From: an uncultured Collinsella sp.
Lineage (GTDB): Bacteria; Actinomycetota; Coriobacteriia; Coriobacteriales; Coriobacteriaceae
Assembly: GCA_958439775.1 (NCBI GenBank)
Contig: CAUBWQ010000084.1
Coordinates: 1 to 5,479 of the forward strand
Direction of reading: 5' to 3'
DNA length: 5,479 bases
The notes below the pieces were generated by a model. That model did not search any database. It was not told the origin of the DNA and saw only the letters and a program-made list of their open reading frames with translations. Below, piece after piece: positions 1-5,479 of the stretch; positions within the stretch are counted from its first letter, which is position 1; each line of letters starts with the position of its first letter. The translations under genes and the position numbers were made by a program.

Positions 1-694
1 TGGTCGCGCGCATCTCGGCGAGCACCATGTCGAGCATGCCGTCGATGCGGGCCACCTCGCCCAAGACCACGCCCGAGCGCATCGCCTCGCGCGTGTTACG
101 GCCGATGACATGCGTGGGTGCCGAGGGCTCGACCTGGGGTAGGCGCGCCGCAGCGGCCGAGAGCGAGCGGGCGCCGAGCGCCAGACCCGGCGCGATAACG
201 CCGCCCACAAAGGTTCCGCACGCGTCGATGACCTCAATATTGGTCGTCGTGCCCAGGTCGATCACGATGCACGGAGAGCCGTAGACGGCACGGGCCGCCA
301 CGGCGTCGGCAATGCGGTCGGGGCCGATCTCGGCCGGGTCGTCGTAGTGCACGGGCATGCCGGTCTTAAGTCCCGGTCCCACCGTGAGCACGCGTCCCGT
401 GCAGGTACGGGAAAGCGCCGCCTTCCACGGGCGCTCGAGCGCCGGGACCACGCAGCTCAGCACTGCGGCCGCGGGAACGAGCACGCCGGGCATGCCCGCA
501 TCGGCCGCCAGCGCGGCCATGACTTGAGCGAGACGCATACGCGCTTCGTCGGCCGTAATGCTCGATGGCGTCGTGATCTCGCACGTCGCAAGCGGGCATT
601 CCTGCGCCGCGGCCGAATCCTCGGCAAACAGGCCAAAGCGAATGAACGTGTTACCCACGTCGACCGTCAATATATATGCGCACCCATTAAGCAT
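1..694 (-). CDS. coaX: Type III pantothenate kinase, 3' end cut off by the window edge
   Basis: This enzyme phosphorylates pantothenate with ATP to 4'-phosphopantothenate, the first step of coenzyme A synthesis in the cytoplasm. The frame is open from ATG 694-692 to the left edge, giving 231 codons. Family motifs appear in order: DVGNT (residues 12-16, phosphate-binding loop), GPDRIAD (124-130, with the expected catalytic Asp126), DLGTTTN (146-152, ATP-site loop), GGVIAPG (164-170) and GRNTREAMRSG (198-208). The family is usually about 255-260 residues, so some 25-30 C-terminal residues should lie outside. The start is fixed by AAAGGAG at 709-703, eight bases before the ATG. The 146-152 loop differs slightly from the common DFGTATT form, with Asn at the last position, but known actinobacterial relatives also vary here. 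It is divergently oriented to the OPT transporter across a 192-base spacer. Type III kinases are known to lack CoA feedback inhibition. Identification is firm; the missing end cannot be judged. Confidence 0.95.
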   Translation of the reverse strand, partial: MLNGCAYILTVDVGNTFIRFGLFAEDSAAAQECPLATCEITTPSSITADEARMRLAQVMAALAADAGMPGVLVPAAAVLSCVVPALERPWKAALSRTCTGRVLTVGPGLKTGMPVHYDDPAEIGPDRIADAVAARAVYGSPCIVIDLGTTTNIEVIDACGTFVGGVIAPGLALGARSLSAAAARLPQVEPSAPTHVIGRNTREAMRSGVVLGEVARIDGMLDMVLAEMRAT

Positions 695-720
695 CGTCGG
701 CGCTCCTTTCGTCTGCCCAG

Positions 721-777
721 CAGTATATCGCCTACCTAAACCAGTCATCCCAAAATGACTAGGTTGCGGCTATACTG
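721..777. promoter_or_regulatory. Divergent promoter region with a central inverted repeat
   Basis: Two TATACTG boxes face outward: one on the minus strand (727-721) toward coaX and one on the plus strand (771-777) toward the OPT gene. Both fit a -10 element (consensus TATAAT). No good -35 box lies at the right distance on either strand. Between them is an inverted repeat, AGTCAT (743-748) and ATGACT (755-760), with a 6-base spacer. It extends outward as AACC (739-742) and GGTT (762-765) if one A at 761 is unpaired. The repeat sits where both -35 regions would be, which suits an operator for a shared regulator or activator. If the boxes are right, coaX has a leader of about 20 bases and the OPT gene one of about 100. 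Promoter function is inferred; the repeats themselves are seen directly. Confidence 0.45.
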
Positions 778-823
778 ATGCGCGGTCGTTTGCGAGCTCA
801 CGCGACGGCCTTTGGTAACCCGA

Positions 824-862
824 CTTCCCGCGCCGCATCCGTAGCGGCGCTCCCGGGGGAAG
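824..862 (+). promoter_or_regulatory. Stem-loop in the 5' leader of the OPT gene
   Basis: The leader can fold into a long GC-rich hairpin. GCGCCGC (830-836) pairs perfectly with GCGGCGC (844-850) around a 7-base loop. The stem continues as CTTCCC (824-829) pairing with GGGAAG (857-862), leaving TCCCGG (851-856) as a one-sided bulge, for 13 base pairs in total. It ends 11 bases before the Shine-Dalgarno sequence AAAGGAG (874-880). It lacks a following T-run, so it is not a terminator as it stands. It could stabilise the mRNA, modulate translation, or be part of a cis-acting RNA. It matches no riboswitch class that I recognise. Confidence 0.4.
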
Positions 863-886
863 CGGATATACGCAAAGGAGTTCAAT

Positions 887-2590
887 ATGAGCAATCCCTC
901 GAACCGCGCCTCGATGCGCGGGCAACTCACGCTGCGCGGTGTCGTCATCGGCGTCCTTGGCTGCGTGATCATCACGGCAAGCTCGGCCTACACGGCCCTC
1001 AAGATGGGCGCCCTCCCCTGGCCAATCATTTTCGCTGCCGTCATCTCGCTGTTCTTCCTGAAGCTCATGGGCAACGCCAGCCTCAACGAGGCCAACGTCA
1101 CCCACACCATCATGTCCGCGGGCGCCATGGTCGCTGGCGGCCTGGCGTTTACCATCCCGGGCGCCTGGATGCTGGGCTATGCCGACCAGATCAGCTGGCT
1201 CGACATGTTTATCGTGGCGCTCGCCGGCACCATCCTGGGCCTGCTGGCCACCGCGCTCATCCACCGTCACTTTATCGTGGACGCCGCGCTGGAGTTCCCC
1301 ACCGGCAACGCCGCAGCTCAGACCCTACGCGCCACCGAGGCCGGCGGCAAGACCGGCAAGCAGCTCTTTGGCTCCATGGCCATCGCAGGCATCTACAGCG
1401 TGCTGCGCGACGCCCTGGGCGTGGTGCCCAGCATGCTGTGCACGCTCAACATCCCCGGCGTGACCTTTGCCATCTACAACTCGCCCATGCTGCTGTCCAT
1501 CGGCTTCCTCGTGGGCTTCGCCCCCGTCGCCTTCTGGTTTGCCGGCGCGCTGCTGGGCAACTTTGGCATCATCGTGGGTGGCACCGCTGCCGGTCTGTTC
1601 GACGTTGTGACTGCACAGGGCATCGTCAAGTCCCTGGGCATGGGCCTCATGATGGGCTTTGGCGTCGCCGTCGTCCTCAAGGACATCCTGCCGCAGGTCG
1701 CCGGTATCGTCCGCGGTCTTGCCGCCGACAGCTCCACCGACACCGACGAGCAGTCGCTCATCTCGGGCTCCCTTAAGCTCGACGCCGGCATCATCGGCCT
1801 GGGCGCTGCCGCCATCGCCGTGATCATTGCCATCGTGCTCGACCTTGGCCCCGTTCCGGCCGTCATCGTGACGCTGTTCACCTTTGTCACCACCATCATG
1901 AGCGCACAGAGCTGCGGCCAGACGGGCATCGACCCCATGGAGATCTTTGGCCTCATCGTTATGCTCATCGTGGCTGCCTTCGCGCAGATCGCTCAGGTCA
2001 AGCTGTTCTTTATCGCCGGCATCGTAGCCGTGGCGTGCGGCCTTGCGGGCGACGTCATGAACGACTTTAAGGCCGGCGCCGTGCTGGGCACCAACCCGCG
2101 TGCACAGTGGGTCGGCCAGGCCATCGGCGGCATCGTGGGCGCCCTGGTCGCTGCCGCCGTCATGGTCGCGCTCGTCACCGCCTATGGTCCGGACGCCTTT
2201 GGACCCGACAAGAGCTTTGTGGCCGCGCAGGCAAGCGTCGTCGCCACCATGGTCTCGGGCATCCCGAGCGTGCCGTGGTTTGCGGGCGGCTTTATCGCCG
2301 GCATCGTCATGTACTGGCTCGGCATTCCGGCCATGATGATCGGCCTGGGCGTGTACCTGCCGTTCTACATGTCGCTCACGGCTTTCCTGGGCTCCTGCGT
2401 TAAGCTCGCCTACGACAAGTGGGCCGCTCACCGCGACGCCGAGGCCGGTCTTTCGGACGAGGAAAAGGCCGCCAAGGACGCCGCCTTCCAGGAGCAGGGC
2501 CTGGTTGTCGCCAGCGGCCTGCTCGGTGGCGAGTCTATTGTCGGCGTTATCCTTGCGTTTGTCTCTGTTGGCTTAAGCCTGCTGGGCTAA
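887..2590 (+). CDS. OPT-family oligopeptide transporter
   Basis: A complete 567-residue polytopic membrane protein of the OPT (oligopeptide transporter) family, close to the roughly 590-670 residues usual for bacterial members. These are secondary transporters believed to import peptides, or in some members metal chelates, with a cation gradient. Family hallmarks are visible: an N-terminal LTLRGVVIG helix (residues 15-23), NVTHTIMSAGAMVAGGLAF (70-88), LEFPTGNAAAQTL (135-147), SCGQTGIDP (342-350), GDVMNDFKAGAVLGTNPRAQ (388-407) and the final VASGLLGGESIVGVILA helix (541-557). About 14-16 hydrophobic segments are apparent. A hydrophilic, acidic loop lies at 278-297 and a charged one at 508-536. 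The start ATG is preceded by AAAGGAG (874-880) with a 6-base spacer. It is probably a single-gene transcript, with a promoter near 771-776 and an intrinsic terminator at 2632-2671. Family membership is firm. The substrate is unknown and cannot be read from the sequence. Confidence 0.93.
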   Translation: MSNPSNRASMRGQLTLRGVVIGVLGCVIITASSAYTALKMGALPWPIIFAAVISLFFLKLMGNASLNEANVTHTIMSAGAMVAGGLAFTIPGAWMLGYADQISWLDMFIVALAGTILGLLATALIHRHFIVDAALEFPTGNAAAQTLRATEAGGKTGKQLFGSMAIAGIYSVLRDALGVVPSMLCTLNIPGVTFAIYNSPMLLSIGFLVGFAPVAFWFAGALLGNFGIIVGGTAAGLFDVVTAQGIVKSLGMGLMMGFGVAVVLKDILPQVAGIVRGLAADSSTDTDEQSLISGSLKLDAGIIGLGAAAIAVIIAIVLDLGPVPAVIVTLFTFVTTIMSAQSCGQTGIDPMEIFGLIVMLIVAAFAQIAQVKLFFIAGIVAVACGLAGDVMNDFKAGAVLGTNPRAQWVGQAIGGIVGALVAAAVMVALVTAYGPDAFGPDKSFVAAQASVVATMVSGIPSVPWFAGGFIAGIVMYWLGIPAMMIGLGVYLPFYMSLTAFLGSCVKLAYDKWAAHRDAEAGLSDEEKAAKDAAFQEQGLVVASGLLGGESIVGVILAFVSVGLSLLG

Positions 2591-2631
2591 GCTGAGCAGC
2601 TGCTCGACAGCAACCATATTGCCTACGGCTT

Positions 2632-2671
2632 GCCCGGCCGGTAGCTTTCACGGCTGCTGACCGGGCTTTTT
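2632..2671 (+). terminator. Intrinsic terminator of the OPT gene
   Basis: GCCCGG (2632-2637) pairs with CCGGGC (2661-2666). An inner helix, GTAGC (2641-2645) with GCTGC (2653-2657), includes one G-T pair. The stem is followed directly by TTTTT (2667-2671). It lies 41 bases after the OPT stop codon and fits a rho-independent terminator for that transcript. Confidence 0.85.
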
Positions 2672-2679
2672 GATATCGA

Positions 2680-2724
2680 AACAAAGAAAGGCCGGCGCGC
2701 TGCGTTTAACAGCGCGCCGGCCTT
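2680..2724 (-). terminator. Intrinsic terminator of the surface-protein gene
   Basis: A perfect 15-bp stem (2688-2702 with 2710-2724) encloses a 7-base loop. Reading on the minus strand, the stem ends in CCTT and runs into TTTCTTTGTTT (2690-2680 area), a T-rich tail. It lies about 68 bases after the surface-protein stop codon. The plus-strand side lacks a comparable T-run, so it acts mainly on leftward transcripts, though so strong a stem could also slow rightward ones. Confidence 0.8.
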
Positions 2725-2791
2725 ATCGGTTAAGCTATCGAAGCGTTCCTGCTATGAACCGAAGTTCGTTGCAGAATCTACGCTCGAAACG

Positions 2792-5479
2792 CTACATCTG
2801 CTTGCGACGACGATCGCTCAGCGTCACACCAGCGGCCACGAGGGTGATACCGCCGATGACGAACACCTCGCCCGCAAGAGCGGAGTCATCGCCAGTCTGG
2901 GCGAGCGCGGCCGACGTGGCCTTCTTCTTGGCGACAGGAGCCTTTGCAGCAGCCTGTGCAACCTGAGGCTTGGCCTGCGGCTCAGCCTTGGGATGATACT
3001 TGTCGTACTCGGCCTGCGCGGCAGCCAGGGCATCCTTGGCATCGCCAAGCTCAGCCAGCGCGGCGGCATAGGCGTCGTTGGCATCGGACAGCTTGGCATC
3101 GGCATCGCTCAGAGCAGCCTTGAGACCAGCGGCGGCATCGACGGCAGCCTTATAGCGAGCGTAGGCAGCGTTCAGCTTGACCAGCTTCTCGTTGCCCGTC
3201 GTGCCCGCGGCAAGGGATGCCTTGTGGTCGACAGCCTCAAGATCGGCCTTGAGTGCCTCATCGCTGGCAAGCTCGGCCTTGGCCATGACGATCTCGAAAT
3301 TCGCATCGACGACGGCTTCGTTGGCGGCCTCGAGCTGCTTCTGGGCATCGGCGACACCGGCGACGGCAGCGTCATAGGCGGCCTTGGCGTCGTCGACCGC
3401 CTTCTGGGCGCCGGCAAAGCGCTCGAAGGCCTTGTTCGCGGTAGCCAGCTCACCCTCAGCAGCCTTGGCCTTGGCCTGCGCATCGGACACAGCCTGCGTC
3501 TTGGCGGCAACTGCCTGCTTGGCGTCCGAAAGAGCAGTCGCGGCCTGGACATCTGCGGCCTGGGCCTTGTCTACACCAGTCTGGGCGGCATCGTCGGCCT
3601 TCTTGGCATCGCCAAGCGAGCCCTGCTTATTCGCAAGGTCCGCCTGGGCGGCATCGCGCTTGGCGGCAAGGTCCTTGACCGAAGCGGTAGCGTTACCATA
3701 CGCCTCGTTGGCCTGGTCGGATTTTGCCTTGGCGGCATCGCGGGCGCTGCGAGCCTTCGCCTTGTGAGCAGCGGCCTCGGCTGCCTTCGTCTTGCTGTCA
3801 GCAAGCGTGACGTTTGCCTTATCGAGAGCCGCCTGGGCAGTAGCGGCCTCGCCCTTGGCCGCATCGAGGTTCTGCTTGAGGTACTCGATGTCGATTCCGC
3901 CGAGTGCGTCCTTCGCGGCGTCGTATGCCGTCTTCGCGGCGGCGGTGCCGGACTTAGCCTTCTCGTACTCGCCCTTGGCGGTGTTCATGTTCACATCGGC
4001 TGCGGTGAAAGCGTCCTGGGCGGCATCCTGCCCGTTTACAGCTGCGAAGTAAGCTTCCCTAGTAGTTCCAAAGTTCTTCTGCGCCTCGGCGAGCTTTGCC
4101 TGAAGCTCCTTGAGCTTCGCCTTCTGCTCCTGCGTGCCGCCTGCGTTGTATGCGGAATCGATGTAGTCGTTCAGGAGCTTCTTGAACTCGGAGACAGTGA
4201 AATCAGCCTCACTGTCAAAAGAGCTGTAATCGAAGATTGTTACCTCGGAATCGGTGTTCTTACCGCTACCGGTCGCGATGCCGATAGCCTTCGTGCCGGC
4301 ATCGATGATGTTGAGATAGTGCCCGCACTCATGGTAGATGCTGCTGTAGTGCTGGTAGATATAGTAGGAATCATATCGATGGTTCCCAAGGTCACTATTC
4401 TTCTCGACGTACTTATCGAATGCCTCTTTTTCCTGAGTGTAGAGACCGGTATATGGCCAGCCAAGCGTATCCTCGGTCTCGCCGCCGGTATATGCACCGC
4501 CGCCGCCGGCAAGATTTTCTCCATTGTCCCAGTAGCAGCCCGAGTGTCCCCAGATGTTCGATGAATATGATACATTAAGGGCGGCTGCCGCAGTCATGCG
4601 GAGGCTGACGCTGAGCGCCGACTGACCGTTCGCCTTGCGGAGGTTGTTCTGGGTGTCGAGATATGTCAAGGCGTTGCGCATCTGCTCCAGGGAGAGCGGG
4701 TTGGTGTCGCGAGACATGTCATGATCGACGTACTGGTCATACCATTCGGCCTTGTCAGCGGCACCGGTCAGCATCGATACGGCTTCCTGGGCGTTCTTTT
4801 TCTGCGTGGCTGTGAACTGGCTGCCGCCGATGATGTAGTTCATGAAGCCGAACATACCCTGACTGATGACTTCCTGGTCAACGGTCATGTTGGACTTTAG
4901 GTCTGCAATCTGCTGCTCAAGAGCCTCAACCTGGGCATTAGCAGCGTCATAAGCCTTTTCCGCGGCGTTCGAAGCGGCGCAGGCTGCCTCCCACTCGCTG
5001 CGCTTCTGCTTGCGAACTTCGACAAGCTTATCGTACTCAGCCTTCTTGTCGGCCTCGGTCTGCTGGGCCTGCTCGTATGCCGTCTTCGCGGCGTCACGCT
5101 TACTGGCCGCGTCCTTGTACTCCTTGTTTGCCGCATCGTATGCAGACTGGGCAGATGCCACAGCAGCGTTGGCGGCGTTGGCCTTCTCCTGCGCGGCAGC
5201 GACGGCAGCCTGGGCGGCCTGCAGATTTGTCTGTGCGGTGGCGTCGGCATCCGTCGCGGCATTGAGCTCCGCCTGCGCGTCCTTGAGCTCACCAGCAGCA
5301 GCGATCTTGGCGGCCTCAAGCGCACTCAAGTCGACACCCGTACCCGAGACGGCAGCATCGAGCGCGGCCTGCGCCTGGTTGAACTTCTGCTGGGCGTTAT
5401 CGCGCGCGGTGGTTGCGGCTGCGAGCGCAGCGGCAGCCTCCTGCTTCTTGGCCTGGCCAGTCGTCAGAGCGGCCTCCGT
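2792..5479 (-). CDS. Cell-wall-anchored CAP-domain surface protein with Ala-rich helical arms, 5' end outside the window
   Basis: 895 codons are visible. The frame is open to the right edge, so the start and the expected signal peptide are missing. Numbering here counts from the right edge. Residues 1-195 form an Ala-rich, Lys/Asp/Gln-rich helical arm. Residues about 200-265 are a helical lead-in. Residues about 266-415 are a CAP (SCP-like) domain with HSG (His312), GENLA (Glu321), QEKEAF (Glu350) and CGHYLNIID (His387). Residues about 430-825 are a second long Ala-rich arm, roughly a third Ala, predicted to be coiled coil. Residues 828-858 are a Pro/Lys/Ala linker, probably wall-spanning. 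The end carries LAQTG (859-863), a hydrophobic stretch and an RRRK tail, a sortase signal. CAP proteins act outside the cell, and bacterial functions vary. The layout resembles PrgA/Sec10 surface-exclusion proteins, but antigen I/II-like adhesins also use Ala-rich stalks. A role in adhesion or in blocking cell contact is inference. Confidence 0.88.
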   Translation of the reverse strand, partial: TEAALTTGQAKKQEAAAALAAATTARDNAQQKFNQAQAALDAAVSGTGVDLSALEAAKIAAAGELKDAQAELNAATDADATAQTNLQAAQAAVAAAQEKANAANAAVASAQSAYDAANKEYKDAASKRDAAKTAYEQAQQTEADKKAEYDKLVEVRKQKRSEWEAACAASNAAEKAYDAANAQVEALEQQIADLKSNMTVDQEVISQGMFGFMNYIIGGSQFTATQKKNAQEAVSMLTGAADKAEWYDQYVDHDMSRDTNPLSLEQMRNALTYLDTQNNLRKANGQSALSVSLRMTAAAALNVSYSSNIWGHSGCYWDNGENLAGGGGAYTGGETEDTLGWPYTGLYTQEKEAFDKYVEKNSDLGNHRYDSYYIYQHYSSIYHECGHYLNIIDAGTKAIGIATGSGKNTDSEVTIFDYSSFDSEADFTVSEFKKLLNDYIDSAYNAGGTQEQKAKLKELQAKLAEAQKNFGTTREAYFAAVNGQDAAQDAFTAADVNMNTAKGEYEKAKSGTAAAKTAYDAAKDALGGIDIEYLKQNLDAAKGEAATAQAALDKANVTLADSKTKAAEAAAHKAKARSARDAAKAKSDQANEAYGNATASVKDLAAKRDAAQADLANKQGSLGDAKKADDAAQTGVDKAQAADVQAATALSDAKQAVAAKTQAVSDAQAKAKAAEGELATANKAFERFAGAQKAVDDAKAAYDAAVAGVADAQKQLEAANEAVVDANFEIVMAKAELASDEALKADLEAVDHKASLAAGTTGNEKLVKLNAAYARYKAAVDAAAGLKAALSDADAKLSDANDAYAAALAELGDAKDALAAAQAEYDKYHPKAEPQAKPQVAQAAAKAPVAKKKATSAALAQTGDDSALAGEVFVIGGITLVAAGVTLSDRRRKQM
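2795..2905 (-). other. C-terminal sortase sorting signal, LAQTG type
   Basis: LAQTG is encoded at 2905-2891. An acidic DDS follows, then a hydrophobic run of about 17 residues starting EVFVIGG, then DRRRKQM before the TAG stop at 2794-2792. This is the standard three-part cell-wall sorting signal. Ala replaces the usual Pro at position two. LAxTG is the known preference of class E sortases in high-GC actinobacteria, so a class E-like enzyme is a plausible partner. No sortase gene lies in the window. Confidence 0.85.
3650..3892 (-). repeat. C-terminal copy of an ~80-residue helical module
   Basis: This copy begins GGID and ends with KDLAAKRDA. It aligns without gaps to the stretch coded at 5090-5332, at a constant offset of 480 residues. 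By hand I count 30 identities in 80 positions. The strongest are at the ends (GE..(3)AQA near the start, AY..A and KD.A.KRDA at the end). Some identity is due to Ala-rich composition, but the ungapped register supports an old duplication. Confidence 0.5.
3921..3941 (-). repeat. 21-base direct repeat, copy on the C-terminal side of the CAP region
   Basis: It is identical over 21 bases to 5073-5093 and codes for the shared peptide AAKTAY in both places. The copies are 1152 bases (384 codons) apart, in frame, and enclose the whole CAP-coding region. Confidence 0.85.
4235..4690 (-). other. CAP (SCP-like extracellular) domain region of the surface protein
   Basis: The segment opens with a helix of the type L-x-Y-L-D-T-x-N-x-L-R, as in bacterial CAP domains. 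It then shows GHSG with His at 4546-4544, GENLA with Glu at 4519-4517, a QEKEAFDKY helix with a candidate Glu at 4432-4430, and GHYLNIIDAGTKAIGIA with His at 4321-4319. These are the two His and two Glu that line the CAP cavity, so the site looks intact. Two Cys sit next to the two His motifs (HSGC and ECGH) and could form a disulfide. GC here is about 52% (4201-4560, hand count), below the arms. Confidence 0.85.
5073..5093 (-). repeat. 21-base direct repeat, copy on the N-terminal side of the CAP region
   Basis: Exact partner of 3921-3941, in the first helical arm. Recombination between the two copies would delete the CAP domain and keep the reading frame. Confidence 0.85.
5090..5332 (-). 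repeat. N-terminal copy of the ~80-residue helical module
   Basis: It begins GVDLSALEAAK and ends KDAASKRDA. It pairs with the module at 3650-3892, on the other side of the CAP domain. The matching GxD openings and KRDA endings are both 77 residues apart in the two copies. Confidence 0.5.

Noticed and set aside
27..739. Several plus-strand open frames of up to 130 codons at the left end
   Set aside because: They lie antisense to coaX, whose five ordered family motifs show that the minus strand is coding.
778..1776. A 332-codon plus-strand frame starting at the ATG next to the -10 box
   Set aside because: It has no ribosome binding site, runs out of frame through the OPT gene, and gives an Arg/His-rich product without family features. 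It is not a leader peptide because it has no early stop.
1325..2431. A 368-codon open frame on the minus strand opposite the OPT gene
   Set aside because: The product is rich in His, Asp and Gly without any motif, as expected from antisense of hydrophobic codons. The plus-strand OPT frame has clear family motifs.
2594..2605. A 12-base perfect palindrome, GAGCAG/CTGCTC, just after the OPT stop codon
   Set aside because: It has no loop and no T-run, and lies before the real terminator. A chance palindrome of this size in GC-rich DNA is plausible.
2756..2767. A small GAAC-CGAA-GTTC hairpin between the surface-protein stop and its terminator
   Set aside because: Only a 4-bp stem, with no T-run; too weak to call a function.
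2993..4564. A 523-codon open frame on the plus strand opposite the surface-protein gene
   Set aside because: It is the antisense shadow of Ala-rich codons (GCC read as GGC). The product is a Leu/Gly/Val-rich low-complexity string with no domain and no ribosome binding site, and the opposite strand encodes a clear CAP protein.
5327..5329. TTG as a possible start of the surface protein
   Set aside because: The frame continues uninterrupted for 50 more codons to the right edge with the same Ala-rich helical character (ending VSGTGVD before this codon). No ribosome binding site or signal peptide is present, so this is an internal Leu.
2792..5479. The repetitive appearance of this region as a possible CRISPR or satellite array
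   Set aside because: The repeats are degenerate codons of an Ala-rich helix in one long open frame, with no constant-length repeats or spacers.

Overview
The window holds three protein genes: one complete and two cut by the window edges. Hand counts on sample lines give roughly 65% GC in the coding DNA. The ribosome binding sites are strong Gram-positive AAAGGAG types, and the surface protein ends in a LAQTG sorting signal. Together these suggest a high-GC Gram-positive of the Coriobacteriia, most likely a gut Collinsella or a close relative. This placement is an inference from style and protein character, not from a marker gene.

Layout. Positions 1-694, minus strand: the first 231 codons of a type III pantothenate kinase (coaX), whose 3' end lies beyond the left edge. 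Positions 695-886: a divergent control region. It has two back-to-back TATACT boxes flanking an inverted repeat, then a rightward 5' leader with a strong stem-loop and a Shine-Dalgarno site. Positions 887-2590, plus strand: a complete 567-residue OPT-family membrane transporter. Positions 2591-2791: a convergent intergenic region with one intrinsic terminator for each flanking gene. Positions 2792-5479, minus strand: 895 visible codons of a cell-wall-anchored surface protein, whose start and signal peptide lie beyond the right edge.

The surface protein is the most interesting item. It has a CAP (SCP-like) domain with all four expected cavity residues (two His, two Glu), held between two long alanine-rich helical arms. 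A wall-spanning linker and a C-terminal LAQTG sorting signal follow. This coil-CAP-coil-anchor order resembles the PrgA/Sec10 surface-exclusion proteins of enterococcal conjugative plasmids. The CAP-coding part is clearly lower in GC than the arms and is bracketed by an exact 21-base direct repeat. An approximately 80-residue module also recurs in register on both sides of it. These signs point to a mosaic gene in which the CAP head may be an exchangeable cassette.

coaX (coenzyme A synthesis) and the OPT transporter (uptake of peptides or related solutes) share a promoter region and may be co-regulated, but no direct metabolic link is visible. The surface protein is a separate transcription unit. 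No RNA genes, CRISPR arrays, insertion sequences or origins were seen.
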